This document shows, piece by piece, positions 40,411 to 49,392 of a stretch of 64,000 nt of DNA. Each line of letters opens with the position of its first letter. Within the stretch, counting starts at the first letter, position 1. Location: NCBI RefSeq assembly GCF_009769735.1, contig NZ_WSRO01000002.1:4724001-4788000 (forward strand). The letters run 5' to 3'. The notes below the pieces were generated by a model, which ran no database searches, had not been told where the DNA came from, and saw nothing but the letters and a program-made list of their open reading frames with translations. A program made the position numbers and the translations under genes. Origin of the DNA: Streptomyces sp. BA2 (lineage in GTDB: Bacteria; Actinomycetota; Actinomycetes; Streptomycetales; Streptomycetaceae).

Positions 40411-41088
40411 CTACAACTCGGGCGCGCTCACACCCGTACGAGTGAGCGCGTCGACCACCGCGTCCACCACGGCCTCTACGTCGGGCACCCACGGCACCGC
40501 GGAGCCGGGCAGCGGAGCCCGCTCCCAGCGCACCGGCCCCTGGCCCGTCTCGGAGGGCGGCAGCGCGAGATATCCGCCCTCTCCGTGGAAGCGCAGCGAG
40601 CCCGGGACGTAGTCCTTGGCGTACAGCAGCTCGCCCAACTGCTCCATGGAGTAAGGCGCGACGAGCAGGAAGAGGCGGGCGGGGGTCGCGACGACCGGGC
40701 CGAGCCTGATGCCCATCTCGTCGAGCGCGGCCAGGGCGCGCGCTCCCGCGATCGCGGGCAGGCTGACGGCGCACGGGGCGCTGTTGCCGGTGGCGAGCAC
40801 GATGGGCGCGTCCGGGCGGTTCGTCCACCACCAGCGCACCATGCGCTCGTCGGTCGTCGCGGTCAGCAGACCGGGGTCGAGAGGGTGAGCTCCTGGCACT
40901 GTGCAGTCGGGGTCGGGGCAGGCGCAGCGGGTGCCGTCTCGCCGGTCGAGTCCGACACCTGGCACCACGGGCCATTTCCATGCCGTGGCAAAGGTCAGGG
41001 CCGCGCCGATCAGACCAGGACTCTGGTCAGACTTCCTGCCGGTGAGCCTGGACAGGAGCCTGCGTCGCCTTCCGAGGATCTCGCGCAT
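40411..41088 (-). CDS. Primase-polymerase (Prim-Pol)-like domain protein
   Basis: 225 residues resembling the actinobacterial bifunctional primase/polymerase N-terminal family: ALTFATAWKWPVVPGVGLDR, a Cys-rich insert (CACPDPDCTVPGAHPL), WWWTNRPDAPIVLATGNSAP and VAPYSMEQL / RFHGEGGYLALPPSETG. The acidic catalytic D-x-D of true Prim-Pol enzymes is not obvious (CAVSLPAIAGA at that position), so activity is doubtful. ATG 41088 is chosen because AAGGAA lies 9 bases upstream. Distinct from the Prim-Pol at 19251-20123, which keeps its motifs. Confidence 0.7.
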   Translation of the reverse strand: MREILGRRRRLLSRLTGRKSDQSPGLIGAALTFATAWKWPVVPGVGLDRRDGTRCACPDPDCTVPGAHPLDPGLLTATTDERMVRWWWTNRPDAPIVLATGNSAPCAVSLPAIAGARALAALDEMGIRLGPVVATPARLFLLVAPYSMEQLGELLYAKDYVPGSLRFHGEGGYLALPPSETGQGPVRWERAPLPGSAVPWVPDVEAVVDAVVDALTRTGVSAPEL

Positions 41089-41593
41089 GAGCGCTCGTTC
41101 CTTTCCGTTTACACGCCGAGGAACACGGCGGGCCACATCACACCATGTGTGGATCACTTCGCTGTGCGTAGAACTGGCGCATCACACCCCAGCCTGCGGC
41201 ATGGGGAACCCCTAAGGGCCGAGCGTTAGCGTGGCGTGGGGTGGCGGTGCCTGGCGTTTGCTGTCCCGCGTACTTCTTCGCCGCCTCCCCCACGGGAGGA
41301 TGGGGCACGGTCGTCGTGAGTTAAGACGCCCGGGTCCGTCGCCAGGTTCCGGGCGGATCTCAACTGCCCCTGGTCATCACCGAGTACGTACCCATCACGG
41401 CCGCTGTGACGCGCCTCCCGTGCCTGAGGGCCTGGGAGTGCCCCTTGTTGAACAATCCCAGTCGATCGCAATAGGCCGTCGCCTCAGGCACTTTTGAGCC
41501 AAGTTCCCAAGATCGCGATACGTCACAGAATTCCCACGGACACCAGGAATCCCAGCTGGACAATGCTGGACATCCCCTAACCAGTGCGTGTAG
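41089..41593. other. 505-bp intergenic region with a long inverted repeat
   Basis: It separates the divergent Prim-Pol-like (minus) and SpoIIE-like (plus) genes. It holds CACAC-CAT-GTGTG (41139-41151), a 10-bp perfect inverted repeat GTGCCTGAGG...CCTCAGGCAC (41420-41429 with 41482-41491) followed by TTTT, an inner CTGGGA/TCCCAG pair and a TTGTT-G-AACAA hairpin, and a GCTGGACA direct repeat near 41560-41577. No ORF is convincing. Confidence 0.6.
41420..41495 (+). ncRNA. Candidate structured RNA or leader element
   Basis: The outer 10-bp perfect stem, inner CTGGGA/TCCCAG stem and TTGTTGAACAA hairpin nest into a 76-base structure ending in a T-run on the plus strand. No plus-strand gene lies upstream for it to terminate. 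It could be a small RNA or an attenuator of the gene at 41594. No known Rfam family recognised. Confidence 0.35.
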
Positions 41594-43060
41594 ATGTGGA
41601 GAACATTGCTAGCGGCGCAGAATGACATGGGGGTTTGCGATGCTATTGAGCAATACGCACCGGCCGGAAAGCCGTCAGCCATGAACGCTCCGCACCTTCC
41701 GAAAGTGGCCGGAATCGATTCAACTGTTCCGCCACCAGCCCACACTGTCGCGCCCGCCCCACAGGCCCAAGGCGCACCGACCCTCATGATCCAGGACCGG
41801 CTCGCGGGCTGGATCTCCGATCTGACCACCTTGCAGGAGCTCACCGAACGCCTGGCCCGCACGGCCACCCTCGACGAAGCCCTGCACGAACTGCTGCGCG
41901 CCGGAGCCGCCCTCGTCGGCGCGCGCCGCGGCCTGCTCGTCCTGGAGCCCGCCGACGGGCTCGGCCCCGACACCACCGTCGGCCTCGGCCTCGCCCGCGC
42001 CGACCTCGGCCACATCGAGACGGTCCCCCGCGCCGCCACCGCCTTCGGGCGGCTCCTCGACGCACCGCCCACACCCCCGGGCGCCGAGACCGAGATCGTC
42101 AACGCCGATCTGCTCGCCGACAGCAGCCTCGACCCCCGCCACCGCGAAGTGGCCGCCCGGCTCGGCTACGCCGCGAGCTACGCGCTGCCCCTGTCCACCG
42201 AGACCGTGGGCCGGATCGGCGCCGCCGTCTGGCTGTACGACGAGCCCGCGGAGCCCGGCGAGCGCCGGCGCCACCTCGTCGGGCTCTACACACGCCAGGC
42301 CGCCGAGCATCTGGCACGGCTGATCGAACTGGACCGCGCCCGCACGACGGAGGCCACCTTGCGCGAAGAGCTGCTGCCCTCGCGCCTGCCGCGGGTCGCC
42401 GGGGTGCAGCTCGCCGCGCGGCACCGCACCTCAGCGCTCGGAGGCGGCGACTGGTTCGACGCGCTGCCGCTGCCGGACGCCGCGCTCGGCCTCGCGGTCG
42501 GGTCCGTCACCGGGTCCGGGCCGAGCGCCGTCGCCGCGATGGGGCGCCTGCGGGCCTCCTTGCGGGCGTACGCCGTGATGGAGGGCGAGGACCCCGTCGC
42601 CGTACTGTCCGATCTGGAGCTGCTCCTTCGGCTCACCGAGCCCGCGCGGTCCGCGACGGCCCTCTTCGCCTACTGCGAACCGGCGCTGCGCAAGATCGTC
42701 CTGGCGGGGGCGGGGCACAGTCCACCCCTGGTGATCGGCGAGCGGCGCACGGAGTTCGTGGAGACCTCGCTCTCGGCACCGCTGGGGATGCTCGCCTGCT
42801 GGGAGGCGCCGAGCGTGGAGTTCCAGCCGGAGCCGGGAGAAACGGTGCTTCTCTATACGGACGGCCTGCTGCACCGCACCGGGGACGCCATGGACCGCGC
42901 CTTCGCACGGCTGCACGCGGCGGCGGCGAGCGTGCCGAAGTCGGTGCGCGACGACCCGGACGCGCTCGTCGATCACGTCCTGCGGACGGTGCTGCCCGAC
43001 GGGCTCGACGCGGTCGACAGCGACGAGGACGTGGTGCTCCTTGCGGCCCGTTTCGAGTGA
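41594..43060 (+). CDS. GAF domain plus SpoIIE/PP2C-type serine phosphatase
   Basis: 488 residues. A GAF-like domain (~75-240: ELTERLARTATLDEALHELL, ALVGARRGLLVLEPADGLGP) is followed by a SpoIIE phosphatase domain (~255-485) with GGDWFDALPLPDAALGLAVG (metal Asp), a GHSPPLVI motif, YTDGLLHRTGDAMD and the terminal DEDVVLLAARFE. Such enzymes dephosphorylate anti-anti-sigma factors and often oppose RsbW-type kinases like the ones at 37842 and 46829. Start uncertain: ATG 41594, 41627 and 41681 are all possible and none has a good ribosome site. Confidence 0.85.
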   Translation: MWRTLLAAQNDMGVCDAIEQYAPAGKPSAMNAPHLPKVAGIDSTVPPPAHTVAPAPQAQGAPTLMIQDRLAGWISDLTTLQELTERLARTATLDEALHELLRAGAALVGARRGLLVLEPADGLGPDTTVGLGLARADLGHIETVPRAATAFGRLLDAPPTPPGAETEIVNADLLADSSLDPRHREVAARLGYAASYALPLSTETVGRIGAAVWLYDEPAEPGERRRHLVGLYTRQAAEHLARLIELDRARTTEATLREELLPSRLPRVAGVQLAARHRTSALGGGDWFDALPLPDAALGLAVGSVTGSGPSAVAAMGRLRASLRAYAVMEGEDPVAVLSDLELLLRLTEPARSATALFAYCEPALRKIVLAGAGHSPPLVIGERRTEFVETSLSAPLGMLACWEAPSVEFQPEPGETVLLYTDGLLHRTGDAMDRAFARLHAAAASVPKSVRDDPDALVDHVLRTVLPDGLDAVDSDEDVVLLAARFE

Positions 43061-43115
43061 CCCGCCGCAATTCCGAGTGACCCCCGCAATACGGCATGTA
43101 ATGGGCCTTCCGGCT

Positions 43116-43157
43116 CTGGGCCCCCTTCCGTACGCCCGTACGATGGAGGGGGCCCAG
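43116..43157. terminator. Strong hairpin between the phosphatase and aminopeptidase genes
   Basis: CTGGGCCCCCT and AGGGGGCCCAG form an 11-bp stem whose interior holds CGTACG-CC-CGTACG. The AGGAGG of the next gene follows within 10 bases, so it may also act as a leader structure. Confidence 0.75.
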
Positions 43158-43179
43158 TGTCGTACATAGGAGGCAGATC

Positions 43180-44676
43180 GTGTCGGAGGAGCTCAATCCG
43201 GAGAACCCGGAGACCCCGGAAGACCTGGAGATCGAGTCCGAGGAAGAGCCGATCAAGCAGCGCAAGAACGGCCTGTACCCGGGAGTCTCCGACGAGCTCG
43301 CCGAGAACATGAAGTCCGGCTGGGCCGACACCGAGCTGCACGACCTGCAGCCGATCGCCCAGGCCGAGCACACCGCCGCCCGCCGTGCCGCGCTCTCCGC
43401 GCGCTTCCCGGGCGAGCGCCTCGTGATCCCCGCGGGCAATCTCAAGACCCGCTCGAACGACACGGAGTACGCCTTCCGCGCCTCCGTCGAATACGCGTAC
43501 CTGACCGGCAACCAGACCGAGGACGGCGTCCTCGTCCTTGAGCCGACGGACTTCGCGGACGGCACGAGCGGCCACGAGGCCACCATCTACCTGCTGCCGC
43601 GCTCCAACCGCGAGAACGGCGAGTTCTGGCTGGACGGCCAGGGCGAGCTGTGGGTCGGCCGCAGGCACTCCCTGACCGAGGCCGAGACGCTGTACGGCAT
43701 CCCGGCGTCCGACGTGCGCGAGCTGCCCGGACAGCTGCGCGAGGCGACCGGCTCCGTCCGCGTCGTCCGTGGCTACGACGCCGGCATCGAGGCCGCGCTG
43801 ACCGACAAGGTCACGGCCGAGCGCGACGAGGAACTGCGCGTCTTCCTGTCCGAGGCCCGTCTGGTCAAGGACGAGTTCGAGGTCGGCGAGCTGCAGAAGG
43901 CGTGCGACTCGACGGCCCGCGGCTTCGAGGACGTCGTGCGCGTCCTGGACAAGGCCGAGGCGACCAGCGAGCGCTACATCGAGGGCACGTTCTTCCTGCG
44001 CGCCCGCGTCGACGGCAACGACATCGGCTACGGCTCGATCTGCGCCGCGGGCCCGCACGCCACGACGCTGCACTGGGTGCGCAACGACGGCGCCGTGCGC
44101 GCCGGGGAGCTGCTGCTGCTCGACGCCGGTGTGGAGACGCACACGTACTACACCGCCGACGTGACGCGGACGCTGCCGATCAACGGCCGCTTCGACGCGC
44201 TGCAGCGGAAGATCTACGACGCCGTGTACGAGGCCCAGGAGGCCGGCATCGCGGCGGTGCGGCCCGGCGCCAAGTACCGCGACTTCCACGACGCAGCGCA
44301 GCGCGTGCTCGCCGAGAAGCTCGTGGAGTGGGGCCTCGTCGAGGGCCCGGTCGAGCGCGTCCTGGAGCTGGGTCTCCAGCGCCGCTGGACCCTGCACGGC
44401 ACCGGTCACATGCTCGGCATGGACGTCCACGACTGCGCGGCCGCGCGTCGTGAGACGTACGCCGACGGTGTCCTGGAGCCCGGCATGTGCCTGACCGTCG
44501 AGCCCGGTCTCTACTTCCAGGCGGACGACCTGACGGTGCCGGAGGAGTACCGCGGCATCGGCGTGCGGATCGAGGACGACATCCTCGTGACGGCCGACGG
44601 CAACAAGAACCTGTCGGCGGCGCTGCCGCGGCGTGCGGACGACGTCGAGGCGTGGATGGCCGAGCTCAAGGGCTGA
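43180..44676 (+). CDS. Xaa-Pro aminopeptidase (aminopeptidase P, M24B)
   Basis: 498 residues: an N-terminal creatinase/prolidase-like domain and a C-terminal pita-bread domain with all metal ligands visible: LLLLDAGVETHTYYTADVTR (two Asp), GTGHMLGMDVHD (His), CLTVEPGLYF (Glu), GVRIEDDILVT (Glu). It removes an N-terminal residue preceding proline using two metal ions. GTG 43180 has a strong AGGAGG upstream and opens MSEELNPENPETPEDL, an acidic extension frequent in streptomycete homologues. Confidence 0.93.
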   Translation: MSEELNPENPETPEDLEIESEEEPIKQRKNGLYPGVSDELAENMKSGWADTELHDLQPIAQAEHTAARRAALSARFPGERLVIPAGNLKTRSNDTEYAFRASVEYAYLTGNQTEDGVLVLEPTDFADGTSGHEATIYLLPRSNRENGEFWLDGQGELWVGRRHSLTEAETLYGIPASDVRELPGQLREATGSVRVVRGYDAGIEAALTDKVTAERDEELRVFLSEARLVKDEFEVGELQKACDSTARGFEDVVRVLDKAEATSERYIEGTFFLRARVDGNDIGYGSICAAGPHATTLHWVRNDGAVRAGELLLLDAGVETHTYYTADVTRTLPINGRFDALQRKIYDAVYEAQEAGIAAVRPGAKYRDFHDAAQRVLAEKLVEWGLVEGPVERVLELGLQRRWTLHGTGHMLGMDVHDCAAARRETYADGVLEPGMCLTVEPGLYFQADDLTVPEEYRGIGVRIEDDILVTADGNKNLSAALPRRADDVEAWMAELKG

Positions 44677-44705
44677 GCGTCCTGCTGAACCGGGCCTCTT
44701 CTTGA

Positions 44706-44740
44706 GAACCGGGCCTCTTCTTTAAGAAGGGGCCCGGTTC
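44706..44740 (+). terminator. Terminator of the aminopeptidase P gene
   Basis: GAACCGGGCC and GGCCCGGTTC enclose a second stem (CTTCT/AGAAG). The left arm is duplicated just upstream (GAACCGGGCCTCTTCTT at 44686 and 44706), a sign of recent local duplication. Confidence 0.85.
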
Positions 44741-44767
44741 TGCGTTTCCGGGGCGGGGGCCCGACGC

Positions 44768-45289
44768 TCATGCCTGGCGCTCGTCCTCGCCCGCCACCTT
44801 GGCGGTGCTCAGGGCGATGCGGTTCCAGGTGTTGATGGTGAAGATCAGGGCCAGGACGTGGCCCAGCTCCGTCTCGTCGAAGTGCGCCGCCGCGCGGGCG
44901 TAGACGTCGTCCGGGACACCGCCCTGGTGAACGAGCGTGACGGCCTCGGTGAGGTCGAGGGCCGCCTGCTCCTTCTCCGTGAAGAAGTTCCTGGCCTCGC
45001 GCCAGACGCCGACCATGTGCAGCCGCGCCTCGTCCTCGCCCGCCTTGCGCGCGTCGGAGGTGTGCATGTGGAGGCAGTACGCGCAGCCGTTGAGCAGCGA
45101 GGCGCGGATCTGGATCAGCTCGACCAGGGCCGGGTCGAGCCCGTCGCGGGCCGCGGAGTCGAGTCCGATCACGGCCTTGAAGGCCTTGGGGGCGGCCTTG
45201 GCGAAGTTGAGGCGGGGAGCGGGCGCGAGAGTCTGTGCGGCGGTCTTGGCGGCGGTCTGCGTGGCGTTCTCGTTGTTCGTCATGACCAT
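44768..45289 (-). CDS. Carboxymuconolactone decarboxylase-family (AhpD-like) protein
   Basis: 173 residues with the CMD/AhpD core: LVELIQIRASLLNGCAYCLHMHTSDAR carries the redox-active CAYC pair and the conserved histidine, followed by FFTEKEQAALDLTEAVTLVH and IFTINTWNRIALST. These helical proteins reduce peroxides or act as small-molecule decarboxylases. Two in-frame ATGs (45289 and 45283) are possible and neither has a ribosome site, so leaderless translation is plausible. It is divergent from the MocR regulator at 45331 (41-bp gap), its probable controller. Confidence 0.87.
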   Translation of the reverse strand: MVMTNNENATQTAAKTAAQTLAPAPRLNFAKAAPKAFKAVIGLDSAARDGLDPALVELIQIRASLLNGCAYCLHMHTSDARKAGEDEARLHMVGVWREARNFFTEKEQAALDLTEAVTLVHQGGVPDDVYARAAAHFDETELGHVLALIFTINTWNRIALSTAKVAGEDERQA

Positions 45290-45330
45290 GAATCTACGGG
45301 CTGGATAGACCTCGGATAGGGTGCATTTCC

Positions 45331-46767
45331 ATGGTGGAATCTTGGGTCAATCTGGCCGAGCGCATCGGGAGTGACCTGCACCTGGAGCTCTCCGGGACGG
45401 GTGGCCGCCGTGCCGTCCTCATCCGCGCCCTGCGGGACGCCGTGCGCGAGGGACGGCTCGCTCCGGGGACGCGGCTTCCGCCGTACCGCTCCCTCGCCGC
45501 GGACCTGGGCATCGCCCGCAACACCGTCGCCGACGCCTACGCCGAGCTGGTCGCCGAGGGCTGGCTGACCGCACGGCAGGGCTCCGGCACCCGGGTGGCC
45601 GACCGGGCGGCGCCTCCCGCCCGCACCCGCGTCCCCAAGCGGGCACCCACCCGGCCGACGAAGCCCGCCCCGCCCGCGTACGACCTGCGCCAGGGCCAGC
45701 CGGACGCGGCCTCCTTCCCGCGCACCGCCTGGCTCGCCGCGGCCCGGCGCGCCCTCAACTCTGCGCCGAACGACGCCTTCGGGCCGGGTGACCCGCAGGG
45801 GCGCGTCGAGCTGCGCCGGGCGCTCGCCGGCTACCTGGGGCGGGCCCGAGGGGTGCGCGCCGACCCGGAGAGGATCGTGGTGTGCTCCGGGTTCGCGCAC
45901 GCCCTGCGGCTGCTGTTCGGTACCGGCGGAGGCGGGATGCTGCGCGGCCGGCTGGCCGTGGAGTCGTACGGCCTCGGCTTCCATCGCTCCATCCTCGCGA
46001 CCGCGGGCGTACGGACGGTCCCGCTCGACCTCGACGAAAAGGGCGCCCGGATCGAGGAGTTGACTGAGAGTCAGCGCATCCGGGGTGTACTGCTCACGCC
46101 CGCACACCAGTTCCCGACGGGCGGCCCCCTGCACCCGACCCGGCGCGCGGCGGTGATCGACTGGGCGCGCACCCGCGGCGGCCTCGTCCTGGAGGACGAC
46201 TACGACGGCGAGTTCCGCTACGACCGGGAGCCGGTGGGCGCCGTACAGGGTTTGGATTCCGAACGCGTCATCTACATGGGCTCGGTCAGCAAGAGCCTCT
46301 CTCCGGGAGTGCGTCTGGGGTGGCTTGTTCTGCCCGAACACCTCATCGACGGGGTGCTCGCGGCGAAGGGCGAACGAGAGGCGTGGGTGAGCGTCATCGA
46401 CCAGCTCACGCTGGCCGATCTGATCGAGTCGGGCCATTACGACCGGCACATCCGCCGTATGCGTCAGCGCTACCGCCACCGCCGCGACCAGCTCGTCGCC
46501 GCCCTCGCCACGCATGCCCCGCACATCAGCCCGACCGGAGTCGCCGCGGGCCTGCACGCCGTCCTGCGGCTGCCGCCCGGCACCGAACAGTCCACGGCGA
46601 AGGCGGCCGCCTGGCAGGGGCTCGCACTGGAGGGCCTCGCCGAGTTCCGCCACCCTGAGGCCACCATGCCCGCTCCCGACGGCCTGGTCGTCGGCTACTC
46701 CACGCCACCGGAGCACGCCTACGGAGCGGCACTCGAGGCTTTGTGCCGGGCGCTGCCGCCCGAGTGA
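45331..46767 (+). CDS. MocR-type regulator (GntR wHTH fused to PLP aminotransferase domain)
   Basis: 478 residues. A GntR winged helix at ~25-90 (LIRALRDAVREGRLAPGTRL, SLAADLGIARNTVADAYAEL) is linked to a fold-type I aminotransferase domain (~130-470) with LVLEDDYDGEFRYDREPVGA and the PLP-binding lysine in YMGSVSKSLSPGVRLGWLVL. MocR proteins sense PLP or PLP adducts and regulate a divergent gene, here the CMD protein. ATG 45331 begins MVESWVNLAERIG. The short shared promoter is the likely binding target. Confidence 0.9.
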   Translation: MVESWVNLAERIGSDLHLELSGTGGRRAVLIRALRDAVREGRLAPGTRLPPYRSLAADLGIARNTVADAYAELVAEGWLTARQGSGTRVADRAAPPARTRVPKRAPTRPTKPAPPAYDLRQGQPDAASFPRTAWLAAARRALNSAPNDAFGPGDPQGRVELRRALAGYLGRARGVRADPERIVVCSGFAHALRLLFGTGGGGMLRGRLAVESYGLGFHRSILATAGVRTVPLDLDEKGARIEELTESQRIRGVLLTPAHQFPTGGPLHPTRRAAVIDWARTRGGLVLEDDYDGEFRYDREPVGAVQGLDSERVIYMGSVSKSLSPGVRLGWLVLPEHLIDGVLAAKGEREAWVSVIDQLTLADLIESGHYDRHIRRMRQRYRHRRDQLVAALATHAPHISPTGVAAGLHAVLRLPPGTEQSTAKAAAWQGLALEGLAEFRHPEATMPAPDGLVVGYSTPPEHAYGAALEALCRALPPE

Positions 46768-46828
46768 GCCTCAGGGCTTCAGACGGCTCCAGACGGATTC
46801 AGGAGGCTTCTGGGGGCCCACAGCGGGT

Positions 46829-47275
46829 TCAGGCCGTGACGAGCGGCGTGTCCTCGCGCCACTTGAGGATCTTGTCGAAGCTGATCACCGCGCCGCCTCT
46901 GCCACCCGGCCGCTGGCCGTAGTGCACATGATCGGCGAGCTCCTGGATGAGAAACAGCCCGCGTCCATGCTCGGCGGAGTCGGAAGCGTGCGTCGCGACA
47001 GGGACGAACCCCGGACCTGAATCGGCCACTTCGATGCGGCACTTCTCGCCGTCCAGGTACGCCGTCACCCGATAGGCCCCGGCCGCCCCCTCGGGGGGCA
47101 CCGCCGCGCCGCCGTGCTCCACCGCGTTGGCACAGGCCTCGCTGAGAGCCACCGACAGGTCGTACGAGACGTCAGGATCCACCCCCGCGGTCTCCATCGT
47201 GCCGATCAGCAACCGGCGGGCCAGCGGGACGCTCGCAGCTTCGCGCCGCAAATGGAGAGACCACCACATGCTCAT
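46829..47275 (-). CDS. RsbW-type ATP-binding anti-sigma/kinase protein
   Basis: 148 residues with a GHKL fold: LSVALSEACANAVEHGGAA (N box), IEVADSGPGFVP (G1) and AEHGRGLFLIQELADHVHYG (G2). It likely binds an ECF or SigB-type factor, or phosphorylates an anti-anti-sigma factor. ATG 47275 (MSMWWSLHLRREAASVPLAR) is chosen because AGGAGG lies 7 bases upstream; longer starts run into non-coding repeats. No partner gene is adjacent. Confidence 0.88.
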   Translation of the reverse strand: MSMWWSLHLRREAASVPLARRLLIGTMETAGVDPDVSYDLSVALSEACANAVEHGGAAVPPEGAAGAYRVTAYLDGEKCRIEVADSGPGFVPVATHASDSAEHGRGLFLIQELADHVHYGQRPGGRGGAVISFDKILKWREDTPLVTA

Positions 47276-47467
47276 GCTCCAGCCTCCTGGCCGCGGCTCG
47301 ACATACCGATACGTATTGCCGTAAGCGCCCGTGTATAAGCGCGCAGTTGACGTGATGCCGCCCATACGGCGGACGCGCGGACGACTCACGACGGTGTAGA
47401 CATGCCGCTCACAAGCCACTTTCAAGCGTCCCGAAAGGCACCCATTCGGTGCCGATGGACATCGAAC

Positions 47468-47507
47468 GGCACCCATCGGCATCCATGGGCATCCATCGGC
47501 ACCCATG
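47468..47507. repeat. Four 10-bp helically phased repeats
   Basis: GGCACCCATC, GGCATCCATG, GGCATCCATC and GGCACCCATG follow each other exactly, one helical turn apart. They lie 57 bases upstream of the membrane protein gene that opens the copper region. A GGCACC/GGTGCC hairpin (47437-47453) precedes them. Confidence 0.8.
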
Positions 47508-47564
47508 GGAGCTTGCGGACCTGCCGTATGCGGCGGGTAAGCCCAGTGCAATGATGTTCCGGCC

Positions 47565-48386
47565 ATGACTGCCCCCCACCAGCGCGAGGCGCGCGCCGGA
47601 GTCGACCTCCGGCTGCTGAGAGCCGCGGTGTTCGCCGTGCTCTGCGTCGTGCTGTCCGCCGGGGGCCATGTGCTCGCTTCCTGCGCCGCCGTCCCGCTGT
47701 GGACGCTGGGCATCGGATTCCTCGCCGTATTCGCCGTAGCGGCTCCGCTCGCCGGGCGTGAGCGCTCGCTGCCGGGCATCGCCGCCGCGCTCGCCGCGGG
47801 GCAGGTCGGCCTGCATGCGCTCTTCGGAGTCGGCCAGCACGGCGGCACTGCGGTGGCGTCCGCCGAACCCTCGCTGGTGGAGCGGGCCGCGCGTCTGGTG
47901 TGCGGGGCCGGCGCCGCCAACCTCAGTCCCGCCCAGGCCCACCGGATCCTGACGACGGCGGGCGTGGAGCCGGGCGGCGGGGCCGCGAGCCACGCCACGC
48001 ACCACAGCGCCCCGGCCACGGCGGCGGACACGGCGATGGACTCCATGTCGCTGCTCCCGTCGCTTCCGATGCTCCTGGGGCACGTACTGGCCGCCGTCGC
48101 CGCCGGTTGGCTGCTGCGCCACGGCGACATCGCGCTGCTCCGGCTTGCGCGGCTCTCGGCACACGGGGCTTACGGAGTCGCCGAGGGGGCTCTCGTACGT
48201 TCCCTGCGCGGGGCGCTCGCTCTCGTACGCGTCCTGCGCGCCGGACTTCCCGGGGCGCCCGGTGCGGATCTCCGGACACCCCGAACAGCGTTCTTCGGAC
48301 CGCCGAAGCCGCACACCACCGCGCTCCAGCACACGGTGATCAGGCGGGGCCCGCCGGCCGCCGCCGCACTCGCACTCGCTGCCTGA
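47565..48386 (+). CDS. Multi-pass membrane protein heading the copper region
   Basis: 273 residues with membrane segments at ~18-45 (LLRAAVFAVLCVVLSAGGHV), ~45-65, ~70-90 and ~165-185 (LLPSLPMLLGHVLAAVAAGW). His-containing segments (GQVGLHALFGVGQHGG, ASHATHHSAPA, MDSMSLLPSLPM) could bind copper. It resembles small membrane proteins that accompany YcnI/CopC systems in actinobacteria. The C-terminus (~200-273) is cytoplasmic and basic. ATG 47565 has no strong ribosome site. Confidence 0.7.
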   Translation: MTAPHQREARAGVDLRLLRAAVFAVLCVVLSAGGHVLASCAAVPLWTLGIGFLAVFAVAAPLAGRERSLPGIAAALAAGQVGLHALFGVGQHGGTAVASAEPSLVERAARLVCGAGAANLSPAQAHRILTTAGVEPGGGAASHATHHSAPATAADTAMDSMSLLPSLPMLLGHVLAAVAAGWLLRHGDIALLRLARLSAHGAYGVAEGALVRSLRGALALVRVLRAGLPGAPGADLRTPRTAFFGPPKPHTTALQHTVIRRGPPAAAALALAA

Positions 48387-48551
48387 CGCGACGCACTCCT
48401 ACCGCAGCACTACGGAGAGGTGCCTCACGGCCGGCGGCGTCCACGCGCGCGTGCCCGCTCGGTTCGCCGCCGCGCGCACTCTCCCCTGATCACCGCTGCC
48501 GACGTGCTCGGCACCGCTGATCACCACCGCTGAAAGTGGAGTGTTCTAGCC

Positions 48552-49313
48552 ATGTCTGTTCTGTCTGCGCTGTCCACCGTGAAGGCCTCCCGCGTCTCCG
48601 TCGTCGGTGGCGTCGCCGCCTCCGCCGTCCTGCTGCTCTCCGTCCCCGCCTTCGCGCACGTCAGCGTCACGGCCGAGGGCGAGGCCGCCAAGGGCGGCTA
48701 CGCCACGGTCAACTTCAAGGTGCCGAACGAGATGGACGACGCCTCGACCAACAAGCTCGAGATCTCCTTCCCCGAGGACCACCCGCTCGCCTCCGTCATG
48801 ACGCAGCCCGTCCCCGGCTGGACCGCCAAGGTCACCAAGACGAAGCTCGACAAGCCGCTGGAGATGCACGGCGAGAAGATCGACGAGGCCGTCTCCAAGG
48901 TCACCTGGACCGCCGACGGCAAGGGTGTCCAGCCGGGCACCTTCCAGAAGTTCCCGCTCTCCATCGGCGCGCTGCCCGAGGACGCCGACGAGCTCGTCTT
49001 CAAGGCCGTCCAGACGTACGACAACAAGGAAGTCGTCCGCTGGATCGAGCCGCAGCAGAAGGGCCAGGAGGAGCCGGAGCACCCGGCGCCCGCCCTCGCC
49101 CTGACCGCCGCGTCCGACGGCCACGGCGCCGCCGCCTCGCACGACGACAAGGCCGATGACAAGGCCGAGGCCAAGGACGACAAGAGCGAGTCCGCCGCGT
49201 CCTCCGACAGCAGCGACTCCACCGCCCGCGTCCTCGGCATCGTCGGCATCGTCGTCGGCGCCGCAGGCGTGGCGTTCGGCGTGCTCGCCGGGCGTCGGCG
49301 CGCCAACAGCTGA
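48552..49313 (+). CDS. YcnI-family copper-binding protein (DUF1775)
   Basis: 253 residues. A signal peptide ending VPAFA is followed by HVSVTAEGEAAKGGYATVNF: the mature N-terminal His and later Trp (VPGWTAKV) are the YcnI copper ligands. The YcnI domain (~37-180) contains LEISFPEDHPLASVMTQPVP and FQKFPLSIGALPEDADELVF. Then a charged linker (~190-225) and a C-terminal membrane anchor (VLGIVGIVVGAAGVAFGVLA). It probably binds Cu(II) outside the membrane and hands it to the downstream Sco/PCuAC/CopCD proteins. Confidence 0.9.
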   Translation: MSVLSALSTVKASRVSVVGGVAASAVLLLSVPAFAHVSVTAEGEAAKGGYATVNFKVPNEMDDASTNKLEISFPEDHPLASVMTQPVPGWTAKVTKTKLDKPLEMHGEKIDEAVSKVTWTADGKGVQPGTFQKFPLSIGALPEDADELVFKAVQTYDNKEVVRWIEPQQKGQEEPEHPAPALALTAASDGHGAAASHDDKADDKAEAKDDKSESAASSDSSDSTARVLGIVGIVVGAAGVAFGVLAGRRRANS

Positions 49314-49392
49314 GCCACCCTTCGGGCCGCACCGGGGGCGTTTCGCCTGCCCCCGGTGCGCCCGGGCCCCCTCACATCTGGGACATTTTCGT

